From positions 186,001 through 250,000 of the forward strand of contig JAHLKF010000016.1 in NCBI GenBank assembly GCA_025558075.1: a stretch of 64,000 nt of DNA. The letters run 5' to 3'. Every line of letters starts with the position of its first letter. The first letter of the stretch is position 1. Positions 34,804-46,362 of this stretch are shown here, piece after piece. The notes below the pieces were generated by a model. It was not told the DNA's origin. It ran no database searches and worked only from the letters and a program-made list of their open reading frames with translations. This stretch comes from Gaertneriomyces semiglobifer (Eukaryota > Chytridiomycota > Chytridiomycetes > Spizellomycetales > Spizellomycetaceae). A program made the translations under genes and the position numbers.

Positions 34804-36093
34804 ATACAAGAAATAAAACGAGAATTACCGAGTACTACGGGTGTATGGCTGCCCCCCAAACCATCAAGGCTCGGTGTCAACAAGTTGGTTTGAGGCTAAG
34901 GGGGGGGCGCCTGACCCTCATTATTCGCAGGACCAGGCATGACGTTGCTAGTCTCAAAATGCACAACCCTCAAAGTCCCATCCACCATATTCTATTTTGG
35001 CCCTCAACTTTTTTGGGAACTATCCTCGATCTTCCTCGGGGTATTTTCGGTTTTGGCGAGATGGGTTTGTGGCGCGCGCTATTGAAAGCTTGTAAGTTTG
35101 GCTGCATTTCGCGCGTGGTCGGAATGGTTCGTGGCGGAGATTAGGTCAGCAGACTTTAGCGTGTGTGTCAGTTGCGCGCTTGGCCGAGTTCGTTTGAAGA
35201 CGAGGTACAACGCCGCGGATGCGTTCATAGACGTTGATGCAGCTTGTGGCAGTTGGATAGTCATGCGTTGTAACCTATCAATGCTCTTGGGTTTCTCCGC
35301 TCGAGTCGGTTACTTAGGGTTAGGGAGTAGATGTCCATGGTTCTGAGGCTCTGTTAGACTTGCCGAAGAAATTGTGTAGCATTATTTGTTTGCACTGAAT
35401 ATTGTGTCCGAATCGCCGATGCCACAGTACAAGCTCAGATCAGAATAGCTGTCCCATCATAAACTGGTTAACGTAATCGCTCACCCGGCCGCACGTCTCT
35501 GAAAGACGAACAACATGCCTTTCAGATCAACCCAACAAGGGTCAGACAATTAAGCGTTCTTCTAATGACACAAAGTGTGAACTAGGGAAGATAATAGCAG
35601 TTTTCAGTTCGTTGTTGTTCGGCGGTACGTGCAAAGACAATGAAAGAGATCTTCACTTACCTTTTGGATCCTTGATGACTTTGTCCAAGGGTAAATTTTG
35701 CTAAGCTTCGGGTTAAGTTCAGATCCACCCATCAATATGCTTGAAGTGTGAGTGAGCTGTGTGAAACATGGCTACGCTGAGGGCTCGACGGATACGTTGG
35801 TACTCATCAATACGAAGGTGGATAATGTGGGGGCGCTACTAAACCGTCTTTGCAAGAGGATGGCACAATGCCAACGTATCCCCAAGAGTAACTGTTTGCC
35901 CGAAAGTTCTCAAAGTACGATTAACCGGTTGAACCTACCTTGTGGATCGCTGGGTGATGATGATGAGCCAGCACCAAGGCGACGGGTACCGATATAAGAT
36001 GTTGATGGGGAAGGGGATCCCTCCAGCAAGACGCTTGACTCCGAAACCTATGCTGCTGAATCATTAGTTGGTCAAGTGCCTAAACGTCTCACA
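34804..36093. other. Intergenic, no gene seen
   Basis: There are 1.29 kb between divergent starts. Frames here are short, overlap on both strands and have no splice context. A run of seven G (near 34901-34909) and A/T-rich stretches are present. It should contain promoters for the disordered-protein gene and the BTB-like gene. Confidence 0.45.
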
Positions 36094-36795
36094 ATGTCTG
36101 AGCCTATCATTTGCTACATCACCGTCGAGTCCGGCTCAATATACAGCTTCACCGCATCACAGCTCAATACCCTAGCACCGCAATCAACGTACTTCTCCTC
36201 TCTCGTTCAACAATACCCTTTCTCCACGCTGCACCCCTCACAAGCACCCAAAGTCCGTCTATCCCTGCCTGCGCCTACATCATTTGATCCTATCCTCCAC
36301 TGGTTTTACTACCATGACGCCGCAACTTTGACCAAAGCTATCGGAGCAGATAGCAGTGTCCTTTTTGGGATATCGAGAAACGCTGTCCAAATCGGTGCCA
36401 CCATCACGAGTGGGATCTGGGATGTATTAGGATGGTTCGTCGCGAAAGAGTGGGAAAATATGTTCCAGTCGCATCCCAAATGGACGTTTCGACTCGTACC
36501 GGTCCAACTGGCTGCGCGCGCTGCTATCGCCGCCGGTGGAGGCTCCCTCGGTTCGCAGATCATGGCTGATTGGAGTTCCGAAGAACTGGAAGCTGCCAAA
36601 GCCGGCGTGGATGAGATACAGAAAGTCATCAGCCTGTATAGCCAGGATGCCAAGAAGAACGAAAACAAGAAGTCTGTACTGGCGCGATTGAAAAACCTGA
36701 TGATTGTGGAAGAGAAAAAGCATGTTGCCACGTTGGTTATAATGAGGGACAAGGCAGGCAATGTAATTGGGCAAGAGACGGTTAGACACCGCTAG
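36094..36795 (+). CDS. BTB/POZ-like domain protein
   Basis: A single exon encodes 233 residues (the in-frame codons upstream of the ATG begin with GTG). Residues 1-80 resemble a BTB/POZ fold: IICYITVESGSIYSFTASQL, then STYFSSLVQQYPFSTL, a strand pair VRLSLPAPTSF, and ILHWFYYHD, the usual place of the helix-strand transition. A long helical region follows with a hydrophobic segment (IWDVLGWFVAKEW) and a Gly/Ala-rich stretch, then a charged helix ending in EEKKHVATLVIMRDKAGNVIG. A role in protein-protein interaction or cullin-3 recruitment would fit a BTB protein, but no partner domain (Kelch, ankyrin, BACK) is recognisable, so function is open. Confidence 0.6.
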   Translation: MSEPIICYITVESGSIYSFTASQLNTLAPQSTYFSSLVQQYPFSTLHPSQAPKVRLSLPAPTSFDPILHWFYYHDAATLTKAIGADSSVLFGISRNAVQIGATITSGIWDVLGWFVAKEWENMFQSHPKWTFRLVPVQLAARAAIAAGGGSLGSQIMADWSSEELEAAKAGVDEIQKVISLYSQDAKKNENKKSVLARLKNLMIVEEKKHVATLVIMRDKAGNVIGQETVRHR

Positions 36796-36922
36796 CTCTG
36801 CATCGTTCCTAATATAAACAACTGCTACAAACTTGTCCTATTTGCTACCGCTACAACACATATAATACAATGAAAAAAAGAACATCACAATAACTGAAGA
36901 TCGTCCACGAATGATATGTTAT

Positions 36923-39324
36923 CTACACTAGTCCTCGCAATACCGCCCTTCGCATAGCGTCCTCGCGCTCTTTGTTGCCCTGTTGTTCAACACCAGCTAC
37001 CAGGTAGGAAGACCGCCATGATACCCCCAATACTGATCTGTCAGTGCAAGGGCTCTCACATGCCTCCACAATTGCCGTCGAACTTGTTGGCGTGGCAGGA
37101 GAAAGTGGATTACCTCGCCGGCCAATGGCGTACGACCCAGCGCTATATCTCACGGCTCTAGCAAGGCGATCATGTTCCCTAGGGTCTGGCATCTGAGGTG
37201 GATAAACGACGGCATCACTGTGTGGTCTTCCAACAGTGTCGTCATCCAGGAAGGATACGCGCAACTCATCGGGCGTTCCAGTCGGATCACTTTCGAGGTC
37301 ATCCAAACAAAGGCCCCTTCCACTGTCGCTCGGCACGGCCGAAGAAGCATCTTCGTCATTGGATTCCACATTGCGCTCCCTTTCTGATGGAATTTGGCCA
37401 CGCCTTCTAGTTGGCCGTCCTTTCTCTTTCTGCTTTCTCCGATGACGCCACCATATTCCTCCTAAGAGTAGGAAGGTGACCAACAGAACAACCCCAGCGC
37501 CAATGGATCCAATCAGTACTGCCGTCGATCCAGCTTGCCCTTGGTCCTGTCGACGTTGTTTACTTTGTTGAGAATTCGTCACTGTCGAGATCGTCGAGAC
37601 GGGGATCTGAAAGGATCACGCAAGGCAGTGTTAGGAATGTGTGGAATGTGCTTGTACTAGTCGTCCTTATGCAGTACCTCTCTCAATGAGGTTATAGTAA
37701 CCACGACCGTGCGACTTCCTGCAATTTTGGATCCATTCTCTGTGGGTAGCAGCGACGTGCCATCTTCATTAATGGCGGTCAGCACCTGTGCTGATGCGCT
37801 TGAAGGATCCGTCGATTCAATGAAGGCGGAAGATGGTACGAACGAGTGCTTGAAGAGTGGAGCTCATCAGAAACGAAACAAGCTCCATGCTGCTTAGCCA
37901 GATACGTACCTCATCCATTGGGCAAAATTCTAACTTTGTGAAAGAATGATATGCTTCAAGCAATCTGATGCACAAAAGAGCATCGAATGGAGATGTGAAG
38001 ATTGCGAAGAACTTCTATTCCATGTTATTTTTCATTAAATGTTCATAGAACAGCCTGTACGGGTCCCAGGGGTAAAGAGGTCTGTAGAGGATTCAACGAC
38101 TGCAGCATCCACCTCCAAAAGTTGACCCTGTGGAGCTACTCCCCCCACCACTGCCCGACCTCGTCAAAGGCGCAGAGCAGAACTCGCTCTCTATATATCA
38201 GAATATGTATGATGCGGCAAAGTTGCCGACAGCACTTCGGCAAAGGGCCTGGCGGGACAGCCGAAGCTCGGAAGAACCTGAGCACGGCGTGCGTATTTAA
38301 GATACGTCGTACCAACAAAAGTTGTCGGATCCGAGGCTGGTGGGCGAGCGCTAAATTTGAAGCAGCGTGAAAGATCTGCACACCTTCCAGTGAAGTGCGC
38401 CCGAGCAGAAAGTGGACCTCCTCAATGTGCAAATTAACAAAATCAACAACTCTGAGAAGAAACAGATTGCGAGCAGGGATGAACTGAATTATAGCACGGA
38501 CACTGGCAATGTGTGGCAAAGCATTAAGAGAGGTCATCCATGATAACAGAATTCACAGTCGCCCAACGGACCACCATTGAATCGAGGTCGACGGGGGATG
38601 TGAGCGCCATTACATGGACGTGAACACTCGCCAGGTGCCACTTCCACCACGGCCGGTGTAGGACATACGCTCGTTCTGCTTGCGGGCGAGTTCTGTTGGG
38701 TAATGTCATCTATGCGAAGGCAACCATGGATGGTGCTTTACAAAATGACGAGACGCTCTTAAATAAACCTCCTGGTTCAAACCGCCCCCCTTTCCACATC
38801 GTGCTAACCGTGATCATACCGGATACTAACTGTGCTCATTACTACGGGCACCTACCTTAGCCGCTTCAACGCAGAAGATCGACGGCACCCAAGGCCGGCG
38901 TGACAGCGAAAGCCCGCATTGATGATCGTTCATATAGAAAGACAACCTGCAAGCAAGGCAATACGTTAGTCCAAGCACGCAGAAGTTATGAAAATATGGT
39001 AGAATTATCTCCGCCAGTAAGGATCAGATACCGTCTGTAGTCTATAGAATGATGCAAATCCGCATATATCCGTCTCGGAAGGTGCATAGTCATCAACTCC
39101 TCAATGATCACCACCACTAAACTGCTAGTGACGCTTACCTTGTGAACAAACGACTGCCAAGTTCATGCTCCAACCACACCAAATCCTGGTGAAAGTCCCA
39201 GGATCCAGCTCAGGAGCAACAAGCACACACAAGTTGTAACAAGGTGTTGGGCAGCGTGCTTCTCTCTCACAAACCTACAACAGCTTGCGCCGGAGGACGT
39301 ACTGGAGTAACTCGCGCTCATCAT
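36923..39324 (-). CDS. Candidate multi-exon single-pass membrane protein (model incomplete)
   Basis: A probable surface protein assembled from pieces; the middle is unresolved. At the 5' end four exons join in frame: 39279-39324, 39139-39208, 38856-38946 and 38557-38709, giving blocks such as WDFHQDLVWLEHELGSR, MNDHQCGLSLSRRPW and HLASVHVHVMALTSPVDLDSM. The 3' part (36923 to about 37576) encodes SKQRRQDQGQAG, a transmembrane helix (VLIGSIGAGVVLLVTFLLLGGIW), a WRHRRKQKEKG stop-transfer patch, and a Ser/Pro/Asp-rich cytoplasmic tail. Between them several short Cys-containing segments look coding, but exon borders could not be fixed. A TATA box lies about 58 bases before the start. No family was recognised, and the two ends could belong to separate genes. 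Confidence 0.4.
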
Positions 39325-39381
39325 CACTGTATGTTGTGGTTGGATGAGAAAGAATAATTCAGGATGCGAGGAACGCTGGCC

Positions 39382-39387
39382 TTTATA
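39382..39387 (-). promoter_or_regulatory. TATA box upstream of the membrane-protein candidate
   Basis: Read on the minus strand the sequence is TATAAAGG, about 58 bases before the candidate ATG at 39324. It supports a transcription start near 39350 on the minus strand. Confidence 0.45.
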
Positions 39388-39633
39388 CTTGGCGTGCCTA
39401 ACAACCATGTAAAATCACGTTGCTACGGCGGGCACGTGGACGTGCACTGAGCGTGCGCGTGCATGTTGGAGGAGCGAAAACAATCCCATCTATTACAAAC
39501 CTAAATTCACTATCCTGGGCTATATACAAGAGGAAAGTGCAAATGTAAAATGGGCTAGACTTAGGCACTACGGTACGAATAGCCAGGCGACCCATCAGAG
39601 AACTCCCCCGGATAACGCTGCTGTAACGTCCTC

Positions 39634-41155
39634 CTACCGGGCATCGTGAGAATGTAGCCGTAGCAGTTGACAAATGAGTGTACGCACCTGGTTGAGCTTT
39701 GCATGGGTAGAGCTGAGGTCTTCGTATGGTACACTCCATTGACCAGGGTCTAGTTCCTCTGGGCGTTCCATGATACTCAAGATTTCCTGGTATAGCGTAT
39801 CACATATCTCATCGAGAGGGATGTCGTTGGTATCTGTAAGATTGTTGAGACATCATCGCAAGCGTCTCGCGCGAATTAAATACGAACCTAGACCAAAGGG
39901 ATTTTCAATCTCTCCACCAATAGCTTCGAGACCAAGCAAGGTAAAGGACGCTAAAAATGTAATAGGAACTGCAAAACGGGACATTAGTAAAGCCATGGCA
40001 GTGCGACGGATTTTTTCTACCAGTACTTACTAGCGCCCCACTTGTTTTCAATGACCAACTGGAAGGGCAGACCCAGCAAATAAACAATCAGCGTCTGCTT
40101 CAAGTGGATGCCTTGATCGCGAAGTTAAGACACGTTCTCAACATTAGGCTTGACAACAGCAACGCATGGACTCACTGTAAGCGAGAGGGAGAGGAGTGTT
40201 ACGAACACGCTCAGCTCCTGAGAAACAATCCATGACGGCGTTTAATGCACCGTTCATTAAGCCGAACTGTGAAATGTCGATTTGACCAGTGTCTCTGCAG
40301 TTGTCAACGAAGGCTGACAGCTGGTACGTAATCTCCAACGGGACGTTCTTAATTTCTGGCGGCTCATTATTATCCGGTGCAAACTCTGGTAGATGGTTGA
40401 TGAACGGCCGCAGGTCTGGGTAGTCTACCCCAAGCTCGTTCCGCAGGTAGTGCTTGATGGAGTGGGCATAAGCTACAAGTAGATTCATGGCACCACGCTT
40501 GGACGCAACATCTTGAGGAGACTTAGGGACAACACCAATCCAAATGAAGCGAGCCATGTTCCTGATCTAAGGGGTTTCTGTGAGTATACTTGTTTTCAGA
40601 TCAAAAATCTTGGCGCCCAGTACCTGAGTCTCGAGGTTGCTCCAGATGCGGCGACCTTCCCAGTACCGGTCATAAGCCGTATTGTTCCTGAAGACTAACA
40701 ACAAAGACATCACCACACTGACTACGGTGATAAGCAAAGTCGACTTTGGAAGGATGTTCGATGTCTTCAAGAAATTGACCGAATCGACCCTGGAAGGCGG
40801 TAAGAGTTAGACGTACCAAAGGAACTATCAAGGTATAGCTACACGCACATGTAAAACGGCGTCCATAGCGCCGACCACAAAGTGATGAGAATTACAGGAA
40901 TAGTGATGGTAGGGATGACGCTGCCTGTAAAGCGGAACACTGTACAAAATCAAGGAGATCAACAAGTAGTACTCCCGTCAGCAGGATGCAAACAAGAAAC
41001 TTACAGAGTTTGGCCTGAGAGTAGTAATTCGTCTGGTTCTTGATCTTATGAAGCCTGGATACCATCCGAGGCGACAGGTGAGGCAGGTGATGCATGTGAT
41101 GTCTACCTCCTTGGTTATGTGATGGAGACATTATCTCGATGACTTCTTCCAGCAT
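39634..41155 (-). CDS. Bestrophin-like (UPF0187/YneE type) anion channel
   Basis: Membrane protein of the bestrophin/RFP-TM family, probably a chloride or other anion channel. Seven exons (41005-41155, 40849-40939, 40624-40789, 40176-40566, 40031-40111, 39888-39968, 39634-39833) close in frame to 386 residues. Family features: a first helix block (VIPTITIPVILITLWSALW), SLLLVFRNNTAYDRYWEGRRIWSNLETQ, the strongly conserved stretch of this family, NMARFIWIG, then PLAYSIHLKQTLIVYLLGLPFQLVIENKW, FPITFLASFTLLGLEAIGGEIENPFG and DTNDIPLDEIC near the end. The start codon 41155 gives a His-rich N-terminus (HHMHHLPHL). The C-terminus is taken to read through NQVRTL to a TAG; a further intron there is possible. 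Confidence 0.88.
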
Positions 41156-42498
41156 ACCACCGATCAAAGGGCCAACGTCCACACACTGCGGGACGTTGAA
41201 GAAGAAGGAAAAAGAGCAGGCGGCGGGGGAGCTCCCTCTTGTTATGCGTAAGTGTTAACAGTCTTCCCGCCTTCGCAAGTATAGTGGCTGAGAGCTGTGC
41301 GGCGCGCCGTTCGCCTCTGCGATTTGTCGAAGCTTTGGCGCTGCTTCCTTTTTTTTTTTAACATGCATCTGCACATGCAGCACATACGGAACATGCACAC
41401 GAGCATCAATGGCTAGTTGTTATGGTGTAAACATGCTGTCAGATGGAGCACTTATGCATGTTCAGGCACCTCACCATGCGTGAGGGCCGACTGTATATGT
41501 ATGGGTAGGAGCGACGTGCCCACTTGAAATCTGGAGAGGACGCACAGTCCTTCGTTTAGCGGTTGCCGATGAATGCATGTGAATCTAACAGCCTCTAAAT
41601 GACGGTCGCTTGTCATTCAAGTACTCTTCACCTGACATGTTTGGCTACGTATCTGAGTCGGTGAATGTATGATCACCGCTAATGCCATCAATGAGCTGAT
41701 CACCCATCGCCAGTCTTAGCACGATTTGGGGATGAAGTTCACCTTGCTCAAAGAATCCTGTCTGATGTGACATGTGTGGGCAATGGCAACCTTGGCCCAA
41801 AAGGAAAAGAAAGGTGCATCGGAACATGCGAATTCGTTGGTATGCTTTCAAGGGTGCACCCACGACGGCGTTCGTCTAAGCTTCATACACAAAGACGACA
41901 AGAACATGAGGTTGCCAAAGGTATGGTTGCCCGGCTACCGAATGACGAGGGTTGAAGCACAGGAATGATGTCGCCTACCAACGTTGGTGGGACCTAGTAC
42001 TAGTGCATAGGGACAACTTGAGCACAGTGAGGCCGTATTGTCTGGCAGAGTAGCTGTCGCCATTCTCATGGGGTATGCATACACCAACAAGTGTGGTGAA
42101 CAGCGGCGACGACGACAGCTGTCTTCTATCATTGATAATGTCAGTTAGTCACTCAATGTTGTGAGTCCGGAGTGTTAAAATGTGTGTGTCAGTGAACGCG
42201 GTGCTATTTTCTGTCTGCGATTGCTGAGAATGGAATTGACAACACCCTCAAACCAACTCGGAGAAATAGTGGTGGGGCAGGCACATAGATATCCAGCCGA
42301 ACATTAAGTGTGGTCTTCACGGCATTAGACTCTGTCATTGTTGCCCCGGCGCTCGAGAGACCAGTGCATAGGTTAGAAAGCTAGTGCCCACTTATCTTAT
42401 AGCGATAGCTCGTTCATGTGCTCTAGATCAACGATTAGTGAATACGTAGGGCGTTCAATCCGTTATCACTTCCTTAGACAGATCACACGAGTACGGTG
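41156..42498. other. Intergenic with ACATGC-rich stretch, no gene seen
   Basis: There are 1.34 kb between divergent starts. A poly-T tract (about 41349-41359) is followed by several ACATGC/ATGCATG motifs between 41361 and 41470. Frames at 41645-42132 are short and mutually overlapping. No RNA gene was recognised. Confidence 0.45.
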
Positions 42499-44591
42499 AT
42501 GCTGAAAGCATTCGTACAAGGCTTTTGCGGCCCTGGTAGATATCCTTGCACCAGTCGCGCAACAACGAGAGGACGACGTCCAATATGGGAAGCGGTTTTC
42601 AGGACAAGGTCAGCCAATCCTTTTAGGACTTGGCAACAGCAATATACCCAAAGTCGCATGTTCTGGAACTATGCGTCCTCATCTCGTAATGCAGCCAACT
42701 CATCGTTCAAGCATCCTTTTTGGAGGTGGTTTTATCAAAGGAATCCGCGTCAACAACATCGATGGCCATGGCGATTTCGATTCCAGTCGTTCTCAACCCC
42801 GCCACCTTCTTGGCGAGTCGCTCGTGCAGAATTACTGGATAGTGCTGATGGATTCTGGGCACGGCTGAGACTGCGGATACGATTGTTTTTGACAGGAACA
42901 TTGCGGCCATGGGGTGCCGACGATGTTGTCGCGATGTTTTCCTGGATCTTTGTCGGTCACACGGTATTTTTATTTGTGGGAACGACAACGGCTGCTGGGC
43001 TTGTGATTGGAGTTGCGAACAGCTTGCAGTTTCAAGGTACGTGTTAGTGAGCTTGACTGATACAGCTCAACAACTCATCATCACATGTGGGTTTTCAGCT
43101 TACTTGGCACAGAATTTGTCCGATTATGTTACTGCATCTACGGGATTCAAGGTCACATTCGAATCTGCAATTGTTCCCCGTTGGCGCTCCGGCGTGATCC
43201 GGCTCGAAAACGTTCAAATACAGTGCAACGATGACACATGGCTCGAGCTGCAGAATGCAGAAAGGGCGAAACAGGGCTTGGATCCGTTAGATATGGAGGA
43301 TTTGGATGTTAACTGGACGTACTGGGACTTATCAATACGGCATGTTGATGTGGCGCTTTCTCTATGGAGATGGTTAGATGGCAAAGGAGCAATCTCAGAA
43401 TGCACACTGAAAGGGGTCCGCGGTGTTGTGGATCGTCGCCACGTAACTTGGCCAGATGACTGGGTGCCCGTACGGCGAAAATTACGAGCCGGAGATTTTG
43501 AGATTGACCGATTTGTTATAGAAGACCTTTTGCTGACGGTGCGAAATCCCAACTTCCGGCCGTACAGCGTCAGTATCTTCAACGCTGAGATGCCTCGCTT
43601 ACGGAAGCAGTGGTTGCTGTATGATTTTATGCGAGCGGATTCTATGAACGGGATGTTTGACGACTGTTTATTCTCCGTGCATCGCATGCAAAGGATGGAT
43701 TTGGTCGTGGATGAGGGTGGGCTAGGAGGATGGGGCAAAGTGTCCCATTTGAAACTCAAGGGCTTACCAATCAGTCATCTCAATCACGGTTTAGAAGGAC
43801 CGTTGGGTTGGATCACCAAAGGCTTTGTCGACATTGACTTGCAACTCTTGTTTCCGACAGAGGAGAACGATAATCTTCTCGATATTCTCAAAGACGAGAT
43901 CGAAGATGTCGCAGCGAAGATTGTTGAGGTTGTTGGGGAGCACCCTGAAGCAGGTGGTCGGAGGGGTGGTGTAGTTCGTTACTACAAGGCTCGCTATGGA
44001 AAAGAAGAGATTGAAACCGCTGACACACAGTCTGGCCACCTTCGCGCCGATCATGGTGATGCAACTGCCACCGACACGCCACTGTATTCCCCAGATTCTC
44101 ATGATGTGCCACCTATTCCGACAGAAAACGTCGGCGTCGTATTGGTTTGGAATGTTCGCCTAAACGATATCAAGGCTTCTGTACCCTTGGTTTCGCCGCA
44201 TCTGTCTTACCTGAACTCGGCGCTGGTGAGGCCCATTGTAGCTTACCTGAATGCAGTGAAAACTAGCATTGCATTCCGTTTCAAGGCGAAGATGGATATC
44301 GTAAGTCATTGTTCCTTCTATTACTGTACATTCGTGGACGTCGCTAACTGTTACATGCAGGAAAATTTCGATGGCGCATGGACGATTTATCAGTCCCACC
44401 TTGTTGACGTCCTTGGTGAAGAAGTTGGCCGTGCTCTGAGTGAAACCGTTATGCAACAAAAGAACCGACGATTACGGGAAATGGCTGTCTGGGGGTTAGG
44501 AAGCGGTGTGCGCAAGGTGGTTGGATGGCTTGAGGGCGTCGTCAATAACTCGACGACGTTGGTCACTGGAGTGCCTTGGTACATGAACTGA
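42499..44591 (+). CDS. Mdm31/Mdm32 family mitochondrial inner-membrane protein
   Basis: Inner-membrane protein of the Mdm31/32 family, needed in yeast for mitochondrial shape, nucleoid organisation and lipid homeostasis. Three exons (42499-43036, 43099-44300, 44361-44591) give 656 residues. The N-terminus is Arg/Ser/Trp-rich without acidic residues, as expected for a matrix-targeting presequence. A hydrophobic helix follows (VVAMFSWIFVGHTVFLFV and TTAAGLVIGVANSL). The central domain has the family blocks: YWDLSIRHVDVALSLWRWLDGKG, KGVRGVVDRRHVTW, FRPYSVSIFNAEMPRLRKQWLLYDFMRADS, and FDDCLFSVHRMQ. A final membrane-proximal segment ends in NSTTLVTGVPWYMN. Which of the two yeast paralogues it corresponds to cannot be told. 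The protein is a little longer than yeast Mdm31. Confidence 0.93.
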
Positions 44592-44888
44592 AGTAGACGC
44601 CGTAAGACGATTGGAGGGGTATAGTCCTTCCTTTTTGATTTAATCGCTGGGGTTTCTGTAAATGTTTAAACTGAAACGTGTGAGCATATTCATCCGAAAC
44701 TGTGCCATTGCACGTTAAGTCGCACTGATCTCGCGCTGATGCACCGATATTATATATGTTACTCGCCAACTCGGCAGAAACGCTAGACCAGAACAACAAG
44801 TTAACGCAGCACCAAGTTTCGCAGCTTCTGGTCTAGGGCTGCTTTCTGTAGAGGAATACTGCAGTTGCGACTCTAGCGAGGGTGAAAT

Positions 44889-46180
44889 ATGAACCCGGGC
44901 GTTTGCAGGCTCCGTTTGAAGAGAAAGCTGGTCTTCCCATCGGTTCCTTGCAATGAGTTGCTCGGCAGAAGCAGGGCGGGTCTCTCGACCCAAGCTTCCA
45001 CTTCGCAATCACACCAGAACGCCCGTTTTTTGATTATGGGGCCGCCAGGTTTGTTGACCATGAAACTCCACCTATGTCACTAGCGCTGACAGCCCCTTAT
45101 CTTAGGGGCGGGAAAGGTACTATGCATCACAAGATAACGGCTTACAGAAGGATTAACGTCATGGCGTCCAGGGCACTCAAACCAAGCGGATAGCGAACGA
45201 CTTTGACATTTCCCCCATTTCAAGTGGGGACTTGTTAAGGAAGAGCATTCACGAGGAGACACCGTTGGGATTACAGGCACAAGATATCATTGAGCGCGGA
45301 GGATTGGTACCAGATGACCTTGTTGTCGAGTTAATTCTGACGGAACTGCAATCGCATCACGTTAAGGTGTGTTACGCGTTGAATGAGCACCGTCATGGTC
45401 GTGTGTTGATTTCTGATCATGCATCTGGCGCAGAACTGGATGCTGGATGGTAGATCGTTCTTTCCACCATAAACCGATGTAAAGCTGATCACTGACGCCA
45501 ATAGGGTTTCCCAGGACGCTTGCACAAGCAAAGAATCTGGATGATCATTTGCTGGAAACGTCCCAACCATTGAATATGGTCATAAATCTTGATGTCCCAG
45601 AAGAAGGTAGGCATCAATTTGGCAGCGCTGGGCATTACGCTACGTTAAGCTCAAAGAGTCGGTTCTGCTCAGTCATTTTAGGGCGGATAATAGGTGAGGT
45701 TAAGAAAGCGCGCCAAATATCTATGCACCATTAGCTTACGAACAGTTCCTTAGATCGATGGATTCATCCCGCAAGCGTATGTTGTTTGTCACATGGTTAA
45801 ATGTGCGATGCCGTATATCCGTACAACGGCTCATACATCGGAAATCCAGGGCCGCACGTACAATATGTCGTATAACCCACCGAAAAACGCGGGAGTCGAT
45901 GACGTTACAGGAGAGCCACTAGTAAAGCGTGCGGATGATAATGTTGTGCGTAATCGAACTGCTGTCCAGTCTATGACACTGATTCTTCGGATTGGAATTG
46001 TCACTGACGGTTTATGTACAGGAAACGTTCCAGAATCGTCTGCACCAGTACTACGAACAGACTCAACCGCTTTTGGAGTATTACGACAAGCAGGGCATCC
46101 TATGTAGATTTGCTGGGCGTACGTCTGATGAAATATATCCGCAGATTAGGGTAGCACTGGAACGGACACTGCTGAAGTGA
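44889..46180 (+). CDS. Mitochondrial adenylate kinase 3 (GTP:AMP phosphotransferase)
   Basis: Transfers phosphate between nucleoside triphosphate and AMP; the N-terminal 45 residues, rich in Arg, Ser and Leu without acidic runs, look like a mitochondrial presequence. Nine exons close in frame to 260 residues: 44889-45048, 45106-45116, 45172-45366, 45434-45449, 45505-45606, 45673-45693, 45754-45776, 45850-45945, 46022-46180. Four of them are only 11, 16, 21 and 23 bases. Motifs after splicing: P-loop GPPGAGKGT, SSGDLLR (AMP binding), [23 protein letters not shown] and [17 protein letters not shown] of a long LID without zinc cysteines, and RADDN. Only this exon set restores the P-loop and LID. 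Long-LID AK2 is the alternative; the LID residues favour AK3. Confidence 0.92.
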
Positions 46181-46362
46181 CAATGGATGTACGTGTGTAG
46201 GCCGTAGAGATATCGTCACTTCAGTCCGACCGTAGGATTACCGTCATATATATACATTACTGCTTAAATCTGCTTAAATTAACTCTTTGGATCACCCAAA
46301 ACCACCCGAGGAGGATCTCTGCCTCACGATTGCTGGCACATACTGTTTGTGTGATCCATCAA

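Noticed and set aside
38136..38537. 133-codon minus frame
   Set aside because: It overlaps the unresolved part of the membrane-protein candidate in a different frame and has no splice agreement with the supported exons.
38761..38800. T-loop-like GGTTCAAACC as a possible tRNA
   Set aside because: No matching acceptor, D or anticodon stems could be drawn around it.
39179..39324. Signal-peptide-like reading of the first exon of the membrane-protein candidate (LVTTCVCLLLLSWILGL)
   Set aside because: The hydrophobic stretch falls inside a GTAGGT...CCTGAG intron; splicing it out continues into a better coding frame (WDFHQDLVWLEHELG).
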